Source: Rotaria macrura
Lineage: Eukaryota; Rotifera; Eurotatoria; Philodinida; Philodinidae
Length of the DNA: 64,000 nt
Assembly (NCBI GenBank): GCA_900239685.1
Contig: OENT01000017.1
Coordinates: forward strand, 310,001-374,000
Direction: 5' to 3'
Part shown: in pieces, positions 39,426 to 49,953 of the stretch
Numbering within the stretch: position 1 is the stretch's first letter
How the letters are laid out: each line of letters starts with the position of its first letter
Translations under genes and position numbers: made by a program
Notes under the pieces: model-generated
What the model saw: the letters and a program-made list of their open reading frames with translations, nothing else
Databases searched by the model: none
Told to the model about the DNA's origin: nothing

Positions 39426-41207
39426 TTAATTTATTCCTGGAGTTTTTGAAGATGTTGACACTGGAAATAAAACAGTTTCTATACCTACTGGTACTTTTAT
39501 CGGCAAATGATCAGGTATTAATATTGGCGTACATTCCGTTATACGATGATCGGTTTCATCAGGAATAGTTTTGGTTACTACATATAAAATACAATTAAGA
39601 ATCAATGGAATAATACCGAGTGCCGCTGCTATAAGGAAAGTAAAGTTTCTTGAATAACTAACTGTAATCGAGTATAGATAGTTGAAAAATGAATTTCCAA
39701 ATACATTTAATATCGTATTTATCTCTGTGACAAATGTATATGCATTACTTATTTCATGTGGTTCCAGCCATTTCGATATAATCGAATACGTTAATGAACC
39801 TTGATATGAAGTAAATGGTGCTATTAATAGACCTAAGTATAATTGCCAGTCATAATATGCTTGAAATACCCATACAGCTGATAAAATAAAAAACACATGT
39901 GATATACAACAAATAGTAGTATCGCTGAAACGTGTATATGTAAAAAATTTCATTCCAACAATCGTTCCAATACACCAAACAATTGACGAGACTGTATTGT
40001 AGTAGCCAATATCTTTAGCTGAAAAATTAGAAAAAAAAGCACAATATTATTTTCTTTTTGTTGAATTATTCATTTTTAATCGTTTTGTTTTCGCGAACGC
40101 TTATTTTTACCTGACCAACAAAATGGATAATTTAGTTGAAACCATAGAAAGGGAACACCAAATGCTAATGATGCTAAGCAATGAAAAATGAAGGCTATAA
40201 GTGTTACCAATAAATTGATTGTCCGTTTTCGTGAGCGATATGTATGCTGTGGTGAAAAGACCATACATATTTGTATTAATTGATTATATTTTGTATTTCG
40301 ATATTTATTATGGTTACAATCATAAGGAGTTTTCGATAGAATTGGTATTAATGATTGAGATTTCATATAGTGATAAACAATCACGATTGTTAGTAACTGA
40401 ACAAATAAGGCTGTCCAATAGAGATCAATATAACCACGATATTCAATCCAAAAGCCGATCAGAAAGGAAGTTATTGCACCGACAGCTGTGCATAGAGCAC
40501 CAGTATAAAGAAATTTCGATGTTCTTTCTGATTCTTCTGTACTATCAGTAATGATTAAATTAAGAATAAAACTAGATACATTACCGCCACCAGCTAAACT
40601 TGATAGAAATGCAGCTATATGCCACCAATATTCTGACAGCTATTAGTCAGATGAAAATGGAATATACGAGAAAAACGCTTATTTTATGTTAAATCATATT
40701 TGGAAACTTACTTCATAATAAATAATAAGTAACCAAATCGAATATTGTAAAACATTACCGAACATAGTTAAAATCAGAACAAATTTGCGGCCGAGCTGAT
40801 GTGTATATAAACCCAATATGTAAGTCATAACAATAGTCGGTATACTTGATGCTACTGTTTGATAAAAGAATAAATTTGATGATTTTCGTTGAGCCCATTG
40901 TTGAGCTGGTGCTGAAATCGATTGATCTTTGCAGTGACCAAGTCCATTGCTTGTCGTTGTAGAAATCGTACTTGACATGAAAGATTGATCATTCGATGAA
41001 GTATATGATTGAAGATAATAATTGTAAATATACTGACCAATCGATGCAGCTAAACAGTAGTAGATTGTCTAAAGAAATTTTTCCTTTCACGTTAAGATTA
41101 TAAATGAACCAAAAAAAACATATGTATCTTACTTGAAGGCATAGAATGATTTCAATTAAATGTGAATGAAATAAACGACGTAATGAAAATCGACATGAAA
41201 TATGCAT
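39426..41207 (-). CDS. MFS transporter, SLC46-like
   Basis: Four exons, 41207-41133, about 41070-40712, 40639-about 40110 and about 40019-39426, give roughly 519 residues (MHISCRFSLRRLFHS to SKTPGIN). About 11-12 hydrophobic helices are visible. The loop after helix 2 has LGLYTHQLGRKFVLIL, a variant of the MFS motif A (G-x-x-x-D-x-x-G-R-R/K). The large central cytoplasmic loop (about residues 235-290) separates two six-helix bundles. N-terminal residues after the first helix (CLAASIGQYIYNYYLQS) and the AGGGNV segment in helix 4 resemble SLC46 proteins (folate, lysosomal muropeptide and steroid-conjugate carriers). The substrate is unknown. Family assignment within MFS is moderate. Confidence 0.75.
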
Positions 41208-43869
41208 AACTAAACGTTTTTTTAGATATTCCCGTGGTCTCCTAGTAAGAGATAGTTCACTTGTTTCGACCTTGTCGGTACATGATTCTTCACTAGGGTT
41301 CTTATTATAGCATAAGCAATCACTTCCTCATTTCAGCATCAAATAATGTTCTGTCATACTCTCCTCATGTAGTCTAAGTGAAACTTTCATTCTGATGAAA
41401 GTAATGCCATACGCTACCCTATACGCAAATCAATAATGAACATCAATAGTAAAATTCCAGTCGCAGACAAATGGTGTCTAGATGGCGTAAAATGATGTCG
41501 GAAATTGAAAAGAAAGATATTCTTGTAGCATCGAATCAACTACAGTAGTATTTAATTTATGTATATATTTCTTCGAGTCAAAACGAATTGCCAACAACAA
41601 AGGCAACATGTTGGAATGAAACATCATTCTGACATTTATCAATACTGATAACATAGAGAATATTTCATAAATGATATAGAAAGTATGTATGACTATAGTC
41701 ACAAAAATGAAAATAGTGATATAGAAAGACCTGGAAATGATAGTTCAGTAAAATTAAATTAAACTAGAAGATACAACACGACAATGCATATTTCTCAGTT
41801 TTTATTTTGAATGATTCGAATAAGAACCATAGCTATGATGATATCATTAAGAAAAATCATCACGAATTAAATATCGGCGAAAGCAAGAGTTTCCGAAAAA
41901 AAAATCTTTCTAATTTGTTGTTTGCTCATATTATCCAGAATAGATGAAACAATATCTTGTAGTTAATAATCAATGTCTGTCGAAGGAACATACTTCAGAA
42001 AAGCGATAAAAAAAATTCGATAAATCAGCATTGAATCAAAGACACTATAGAAGAATAATACGTGTATCTTGATACTTTGTGCACGGTATAAATCTATCAA
42101 GTATCACATTCAATAAGTTTTCACGTCACCATTGCCTTTGAGTTAGTTCGTTCGATGTCCAAAAAGTGACACAAGATAGTAGTGGATTTTGGTAGTGAGA
42201 TTAACTATAATGAACATATGTGCATTACACAATGATTGAGAGACACGTACATAGATGATCTCAAAAGATATTCGATTTCTGATTGAATCATCTGCTTCAT
42301 TATGAAAGCATCAATGATAAAAATAAATTTTTATTAGAACAACCTGTTAAGAACTTTGTCGAGTTTCTGTATGTCTGAAGTGAAGATACGTAGGCAGTAG
42401 ATTTTCTCTTCATTACTACTTTGAAGAAACTATCCGTGTTAGTGAGGTCACAAGAAAGGTTTTCTCTAAAATGAGAACTACATCAGAAAATTTTCAATGA
42501 TCACATCGATCAATTTATACGAGAGAAATGATCAGCAATCAGTTAAATCGATCGTTGACAGTTGTAATAAATCTGCAGTGATAAAAACTTTACTGGTTGT
42601 GTATTGAAATTTGATCGTATTTGGCATGCCTCTTATCACATAAATTTATACATGCCAATTGAAAGTATAAAGATTAGAAGAATTTCGAGTTATTAGATCT
42701 AGTGATAGTTGTTTTCAAGCTACTGAGTAACTCGATGATGCTCATCCATAGTATTTACATAAGAATAGTCATGTCTATGAACACTGTAGAGATTATCGAG
42801 ATAGTATACGGTGGAGTGTTTCGCGAAAGATCCTAAACCAGTAGATATTGATTTTGAAAACGGTCATAAAAAAAAGGTCAATAAGTAAAAAGAAATCGTT
42901 ATCAGAGAATCTTTTGTTCAAAGATTTTTCAATCTTTCATGTTATTCGTACTAGAGAAGTCTATGAGGAATTACTATTGTTTAGATGATATCAATCTATG
43001 TTAAAAAATGAATTCTATTCCAAGAAAGCTTTCATCAATCAAACAATAAGATGATTGATGAGATTTCTGATATCGATTAGATGAGAATCACTGATTAGTT
43101 TTACTGCAATATTTGCATGATCTCAATTTGAATATGGTTACAGTCATTTGATCGTCTTTGGCATGATAAAATATCTATTATTTGCACATGTCTACTATCG
43201 TACCTTTCTCTTTTTACTATCCGTAGTGTTTTACAAGACAGAAAATGATCATACATGAACCAAAACTAACACTAGAAATGATCACATCAGAGATGAAACC
43301 AGTTAGTAGTTACAATCTCAACTCCCTCACAGAAGAATACCATGCAGGGAATAGCCTGTGTGAGCTGAAACACGATGGACAGTGGCGGTTACAAAAGACT
43401 CAAATGCACAATCGAGGAGTATCATTTTCAACATAGACATTCGTTGATAAAACTACTTTAGAATAATGTATTCTGCATTCATTGCTTCAACTTCTTTTCA
43501 ACTTGAATATTTTAATCTATTTGAATATCATGTACTCAATTTTCAGCGGAAATCAAGAATTCCTCATTTCAACAAAACATAGTTCGCATTCGATCAAAAG
43601 AATTTTGCATTTGGCCTTGGAAGTAATCATCAGAATTAGCAGCTTAGATGATTAAAACTCAAATTATATCTAGTTTGTTCTAAGACTCTTTGTGAAACAG
43701 CTTTTAATAAAATAACACGAGCATACAGATAGAAAGATACACTCAATCGTCTAACAATAACTGCAGAAAAGATGATTTATTAATAATTCGTACCTATAGG
43801 TATGTTCAAAAGCACGTAGAAGAAACATGTTTATGTATGTTTTTCTTTCTTTCAATGGATTATTTATTT
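41208..43869. other. 2.7-kb intergenic region
   Basis: It should hold the SLC46-like promoter at its left edge and the 3' flank of the secreted helical protein at its right edge. A 63-codon open frame at 43245-43436 (+) has more balanced composition than its surroundings but no family resemblance; it is noted in the findings. No RNA gene or clear repeat was seen. Confidence 0.4.
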
Positions 43870-44436
43870 TTACGAAGACAAAAGAGTATGAACTTTTTGA
43901 ATAACTTCTTCAATAACACGAACAGCATTTAGAACACTTGTCATAGCCTGTGTTGCTATTGAACTGTGCATTGTAGGAATTAAGTCACTAATCATGGCAA
44001 GGAGGGTTTGTACGTGTGTTGTCAAGAAAGTACTTAATTTTGTAATTGCTTCTCGAAGTTTGGTTGCTACATTACCATTGAGAAAACTTTGAACTATATC
44101 CAAAATGGACTTTTGAAACGAAAGTTTAAATGATTGAAGTTCACTTAGAAGATTTAATCGAGCATCATTTTCTATGTCACGTTTGCCAAGTGCTGGAACT
44201 TTATCACCGATCCATGATGTTAAACCATAAATTGCGTTTGAAACGGCATTCGTAACACTGGCATGAATATTTGAAATCGTATTAACAGCATTATCAAGAG
44301 TTTCAGCAACTGGCATGACGATGGGACTTATCAAATCCCACATGTCCAGAAGTCCACGTTCTTGTTCAACGGGAACACTAGTGCAAAAAGCACCATGTAA
44401 TTGAGCAACGATTAAAACAACAAGAAGAAATTTCAT
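43870..44436 (-). CDS. Secreted helical protein, intronless, unknown function
   Basis: One uninterrupted frame of 188 codons from ATG 44436 to the stop at about 43870. The same frame stays open upstream to 44502, but MKFLLVVLIVAQLHGAFC is a clear signal peptide, so this ATG is preferred. The mature part has almost no cysteine and reads as several amphipathic helices (NAVNTISNIHASVTNAVSNA; LREAITKLSTFLTTHVQTLL). VPALGKRDIEN contains a G-K-R site, the form cut by prohormone convertases and then amidated, which would split the chain near residue 85. This may be chance. No family was recognised. Lack of introns is unusual beside its neighbours. Confidence 0.65.
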   Translation of the reverse strand: MKFLLVVLIVAQLHGAFCTSVPVEQERGLLDMWDLISPIVMPVAETLDNAVNTISNIHASVTNAVSNAIYGLTSWIGDKVPALGKRDIENDARLNLLSELQSFKLSFQKSILDIVQSFLNGNVATKLREAITKLSTFLTTHVQTLLAMISDLIPTMHSSIATQAMTSVLNAVRVIEEVIQKVHTLLSS

Positions 44437-47400
44437 ACTGTCGATAATTGTAAATGTGTTGTTCTTGGTTGAAGAAATTAGCTTTTTAAGCAAAAATAAC
44501 ATCTGTTATTTTTCTCATTGCCATGTTTTATCACATCGGCTTGCATATTCGAGTTGTGGTGTGTTTAATGCTTGAAGGTGTGTGAAGGGCATCATCTATA
44601 AGCCAATCATACCATGGGTGTTTTTGAAGAATCTGCTTAAAAAAATCACGCGATTATTGTGTTACACGTACCGATTTAACAACGTTTGAATAATGCTTCA
44701 ATGTAGATGAATATCATCGTAGGATTTTATTCACACTGAAGATGAAATTTATCTTTGGATATGAGAAAAAATTCTCCCTAAGATTTTTCGATGTTAATGT
44801 GATGGAATTCGAGTACGTGAATTTTAATGTAAGACTTTAACTCTCGTTAACTGATTAGGAAGCGATGTCTATAGATATTATTCATTGTTCGAGTCCAAAT
44901 GGAATCTATGATAACATTTTGGTGAAACTAGTAGAAGTGGCAAAAGGATTCATGATCAAGAGTCATTATAGTTAAACTATGACTCTTTCACTGAATTTGC
45001 GATTCGTTGGTGTACGTACTGAAAATTCAGTAGTCATCATTTGATTTTGAATATTCACCAATGACTGAATCAAAGAACATTTTTAGGATATTCTGACATT
45101 GCCAATCAAAACATCTTGAAATACATGAACAACGAATCGAATTTATTTGAACATTCAATAACTAAATAAATTGGTTCCTGTGATTGTTCAATAAACATTG
45201 CCAAGATATTTTACTAGTTTTTTTGGCCTATTAATTAATAAAATTTCGCATCGTATTATGTGATTGCCTCCTGAAGCTTTATGAAAACAAAAGCTTTTCG
45301 GCCTTAAATAGCGTCATCAAGAGTCTCTAGTGAGTATTAAATGAAGACCGAAATCGATACCTGATTCAAGCAATGTCATTGTCACAAATACGATGCTCTA
45401 CATTGGGCCATGATGATTCTAGATATTTTTCTATGATATACAATTTGATGGGATTTTGCTTTAATCATATTATAATTTTATTCTCGAGGACCTTGTTATT
45501 AGTGAATTTGCCTGATTTCTAACACTTTTAGGAAAAGGTTTTTTTCTCGCTTTTGATACCCCAACTAGACGGAGCATAAGCGAGCATGACTGAAGGCAAT
45601 AAGTAAAAACTTTTACAAGTTAAAAGTACAGAGATCCAGGTTGATTTTTAGGAGCAACTCATCACATATGGGTATCTGAGTGATTTTAGTCACAATAATC
45701 ATAATTTCGATCAAGGCAAATTTCATATTTTGAGTCAGCATAAAAAACTGAGTCGATCAATATGTTTTTCAAAATATTTGGAAAATGTTTATTTGAGTCG
45801 AAAAATTCAACCGGGTCTCCGTCCTGGATATGTCAAGAACAAAATCCAGCGAGAATCTCGTTTTTATTATTTACCCTCCTGCCATTTTGGCATTGAATAG
45901 CATCATAAAGGTCTAGAAGTCGTTTTTCATATTCAGAGTGAAATTTTGATCGATTTCATTTTTTCACATATCTCTGAGCGCGGGGGTAGGGGGAGGTGAG
46001 GACCCCGGCTGATTGTTTCGGCGAAAATAAAAATTCTCGAATTATTTTGAAAAGCGTATAAGTTGCCTCAGTTTTGTATGTTGGTTCTAAATATGGCGTT
46101 ATTATTATTTTTAATCAAAAACGTAATTATTATGAGAAAAATCAGTCCAATATGAACCAAAAATGCATGTTTTTGATACAGATACACAGGATATGAACTA
46201 TGTGGATCCTGGTCCGGACTTTCAGCCACTATCAATAGTACCATACTGTAGAACGTCGAAAGGGCTATCAAGTGGTGTGTACTTGTGGTCAAATTTCCAG
46301 ATTTCTATCCTTTGAAATAGAGGAGTTATATAGGGTTCGATTTAGCTGGGGCACTCCGCTTGAGTCCTACCCACCTTCGGATCTCTTTAAAAAAATTTTT
46401 AATTTATTTAACTTCTGTCTATGTTTACATGTCCAAGATCTATAATCTCATCAATTTTCACTCAATTAGCAAGAAGTGGATGTAAACTCTTGGACATTCT
46501 CCAAATAATACTCATATATGAGCAGTTGTCCCGAACAAGCAAAGTGGATCTCTGTATTTTGACCGTGCGAAAACTTTTAATTATCACCTTCAACCATTTT
46601 CACCTATCCTTCATCTAACTAGCATATAAAAAACACGAAACAAAAATATTTTCCTAAAAGTAATAGAAACTCGGCGGATTCACCCACATAGCAATTAATG
46701 ATTGTTTGATAGATATCCCTTTTATGGTTTAGTCTATTGATAACAAGATTGCTCAACAGGTAACCAGAGGAATATATTTACATACGTATTAAAGTTAGAT
46801 AGACGATTTTAAGTTTTCTTTTCTATCAATTATTTATATGTCAAGAACCTACGACAATCGATATTCAATCTGCAATATTATTCATCTTCAGTCAACTAAA
46901 CAAAAAAAGCAACAGGATGAAACTCAGTTTGTTTTCATTAATGAAAATTTTTAGCAGTTAGAAATTTCATATTAAAATTTTACATAACACTGACATGACC
47001 TATAGAATTCAACCTGTGTTAATGAATCGATGTAGCGGTGGATAAATAGTTATTAAACGAGTAAAATATGCAAGTTTGTTTTTTTCAATGCCAATATAGA
47101 ATACACAGGATGATCCATATAATAATGATGAAGAATATTGAACACAACAAAATGTTGATGAAAAATATTGCGGTTAGTACAATGACATTTTCATGGAATG
47201 TTTGACATGGTAATCAATAAAAACATTTCCTGTTCTAATTAAGTCATGTATTCGAATCATAAGACTAACCTCAAGTAATAAACAAGCCAAGAAACAGCAA
47301 AATCAGGACGTCTTTTCTACGAATAGAGTTAGTGTCCTCATGTTTATTCTTCCCTTGTTACACAGTAACGACAAGTTCGATGCTGTCTGTCGTTGAACAA

Positions 47401-48506
47401 AACTTTCTTATCATAAATTGACACGAATAATAACTGTATGTATTGACGTATTAGTTCATTACTTATCGATGAAGAATATTCATTCGTTTGCCAAGAATCG
47501 ATCAGAATATGATAAATACTATACGCAAGATGCATCTTCATATAATGAATTATAATTTATTTACAAGATCGATCGACCATTGAATCCACGAAACGCTTAA
47601 TTTTTTGTGTCAGTATCATGTTTGAATGTGACTTGTTCTTTACCGAATAGATTTGAAATTGTGAATGGTCAAGATCTTTGCTCTCTGTGGGCTACCGTCA
47701 GAGAGAAAATAAACGCACTGATATTTGCTGTTGTTTATTCATCGTCCCTCATTTCTATCGTTGCATAGTTTATGAATTAGTATTATTCACCCTTGATCAT
47801 TTTCTCAAAATTTGCAACACTAAAATCTTCACTTGTACGAAATAGGTTTAATTGTATTGGCACTTATGTCAATTGAAACTCGAGATAGACTGCAGAGTTT
47901 TCCCAGACTAATGGGTGATTGAATGAAAAATTCGCATGATAGTAAATTTGATCGATTAATACGAATTGGAACCATTATCTTTCGTCATCATTGAAGTACT
48001 AAAGATGTTTATGGTCGATGCGATTCACAAGCATAGTCAATATCATTAGTACACAAATGTGAAGGACACGTTAGTTTACTGTTAATGGATGACAGGGATT
48101 ATCGTGGTATGCATTATTTAGACGTAAGAAAGTCTAATTTTATCTCTAATGATTCTTAACCATCTGTTTTCCGCATGTATAATTACCAGAATTCATCGTT
48201 CACAGGATAACTGCCGCCATAGTTTGTTTAAATGTTGAAAAACAAAGTGATTGCTGTTCGAATAAAGTTGTATAAATCCAACAGTTTTTTTTTTGTTGTT
48301 GTTATTTCATTTGGAATGAAAATGAAACTTAACTGCGATCTTAAGATATCGATTTCAAAGGATAGTAAGTAACAAGAGATTAATATCACAATAGAAAAAT
48401 ATTGATTCATGACCTTGGATATTGAAATATAAAAACTCAATGCAATACCTGTACAGATCAATTTATTTGGCCCTTCAAAATTAACATTTCTTACTTATTG
48501 ACGAAA
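44437..48506. other. 4-kb intergenic region with an old inverted-repeat element
   Basis: No supported gene. The notable content is the imperfect inverted repeat at about 45585-46600 and the short GC-rich, purine-biased patch (about 45978-46021) inside it. A 65-codon open frame at 47344-47541 (-) shows no recognisable domain. The right end should include the promoter of the EGF/chitin-binding gene at 48507. Confidence 0.45.
45585..46600. mobile_element. Probable decayed DNA element with imperfect ~100-bp inverted repeats
   Basis: Sequence at about 45590-45690 pairs with the reverse complement of about 46490-46593. Shared landmarks are TGAAGG..ATAA, TACAGAGATCCA and CATATATG/CATATGGG separated by similar spacings, at roughly 65-70% identity by eye. 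The enclosed 800 bp are GC-richer than the flanks and contain no intact long frame. Outer ends and a target duplication were not found, so this may be a fragment, or two related repeats lying head to head. Confidence 0.45.
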
Positions 48507-49456
48507 ATGAGAACTATTTTTGCAGCAGTTATTGTTGTTGTACTGCAACAACATGTTCATCTAGCTGACGGAGGTAAAAATAAAATGATCTCGATTTTCA
48601 TTCAACTTTTTGAAATATGTATACTGTTTTAGTTACATGTGCAAGTAATCCATGCAATCTCGTAAATGGTTTATACGATCAATCCAATGGCTATTGTTGT
48701 TATGATCTACCACCTACTTATACGAATTCTGTATGTACATGTCCAAATAATGCTCAACCCGTTCTAAATGCACCTTGCCGTAAGAAATCGGACATAATAT
48801 TGAAGCAAAAATATTCATGCATACTCGTCCATTGAATATAGGTCAAGCTATAACAGGAAATCTAACATTCTGCAATCGAACATGCTTGAATGGTGGTGTA
48901 TGTAATCGTGTAAATGGTTCAGAAGTATGCTGGTGTACATTAGGTTATTCGGGTTCTTCTTGTGAACTTCAAGGTTAGGGATATAAATCTTTTGTTAAGT
49001 ATTCGTCTAACATTTAATTCCGAATGATGTAGGAATTGCTGGTCGTTGTGTAGCTGGTCTCTGTCTATCTGGAACTTGTGTTGAAAGAGTGATCGGAGCA
49101 ACCCAATTCGCTTATTGTTACTGTAATGCTGGTTGGGCAGGACAATGTTGTGACAGATGTTTGTATTGCATTTGTTGTAAATTTCTAATTCTATTCTGTG
49201 TCTTGTTGTTTTAGGCTATTTCACATGTACCCAACAGGGTGCTTTTCCCGATGCAGTAAATTGTGCCATTGGACGATATTTCTATTGTCCTCTAGCAACT
49301 GGTGGTAAGTGTTTCAACTAGAACTATGTCTTGATTATGATGATGATGACGATGATGCTCTTTCTTGTTCTAGCACCAACAATCGCAACGTGTCCTAACG
49401 GAATGAGATTCAATCGCACGACATTAATGTGCAATTCATCTGCTACTTGTATATAA
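48507..49456 (+). CDS. Secreted protein with EGF-like modules and a chitin-binding (CBM14) domain
   Basis: Six exons (48507-48573, 48633-48779, 48842-48973, 49033-49158, 49215-49304, 49374-49456) sum to 645 bp, an intact frame of 214 codons plus stop. MRTIFAAVIVVVLQQHVHLA is a signal peptide. Three Cys-rich modules follow: CASNPCNLVNGLYD...CTCPNNAQP, then CNRTCLNGGVCNRVNGSEVC (a standard EGF with CWCTLGYSGSSCE), then CVAGLCLSGTCVE...CYCNAGWAGQCC. The C-terminus (CTQQGAFPDAVNCAIGRYFYC...CPNGMRFN...C) has the six-cysteine pattern of peritrophin-A/CBM14. Such proteins bind chitin in cuticle, eggshell, gut lining or jaw matrix, and here it is extracellular. Each module is close to one exon and every intron is phase 1, typical of exon shuffling. 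AATAAA lies near 49567. Confidence 0.85.
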
Positions 49457-49953
49457 TGAAAACTGAAAAATAATCATTGTATTTTTTGTTTTATTAACTC
49501 ATCAATAATATTAATATTTATGATATTTATATCCTTGAAATATCGTGTGTTTTTCTCTATACATCAAATAAAATGACATAAAAGTATATTGATCTAATGG
49601 TTTCGTGTTGTCAAAAGATTTGCCATACTTATTATTTGTCGACATCAAAATATGATTCTTCAGTGATATATTTACTCCTAATTGATAAATCTCCTTGAAT
49701 AAAAACTAAGAAAACATATTTTTTGTTATCGATATTAAAGAACTAAAAGCCCTTGAACCGGAACATATTTATTCAAACTACAGACTAAATATTTAATAAA
49801 CCAAAACATATAATTCTAAACACTGCTCAGATATTAGAGCCGTAATACAGACAATGGACGAATAAATTTTCTCTATGATTCAACGAAAAGATCTACGAAA
49901 GAAAGTAATAGGAGAAAAAGAACAGGTATCACAAACAACAAGATTAAATGAAA
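49457..49953. other. Intergenic between convergent genes
   Basis: About 500 bp of AT-rich sequence holding the 3' UTRs of the EGF/CBM14 gene (+) and the monocarboxylate-transporter gene (-). AATAAA motifs occur on the plus strand near 49567. No other feature seen. Confidence 0.5.

Noticed and set aside
46333-46350. GGTTCGATTTAGC resembles a tRNA T-arm/B box
   Set aside because: No matching acceptor stem, D arm or anticodon arm can be folded around it, and the B-box 3' half is wrong.
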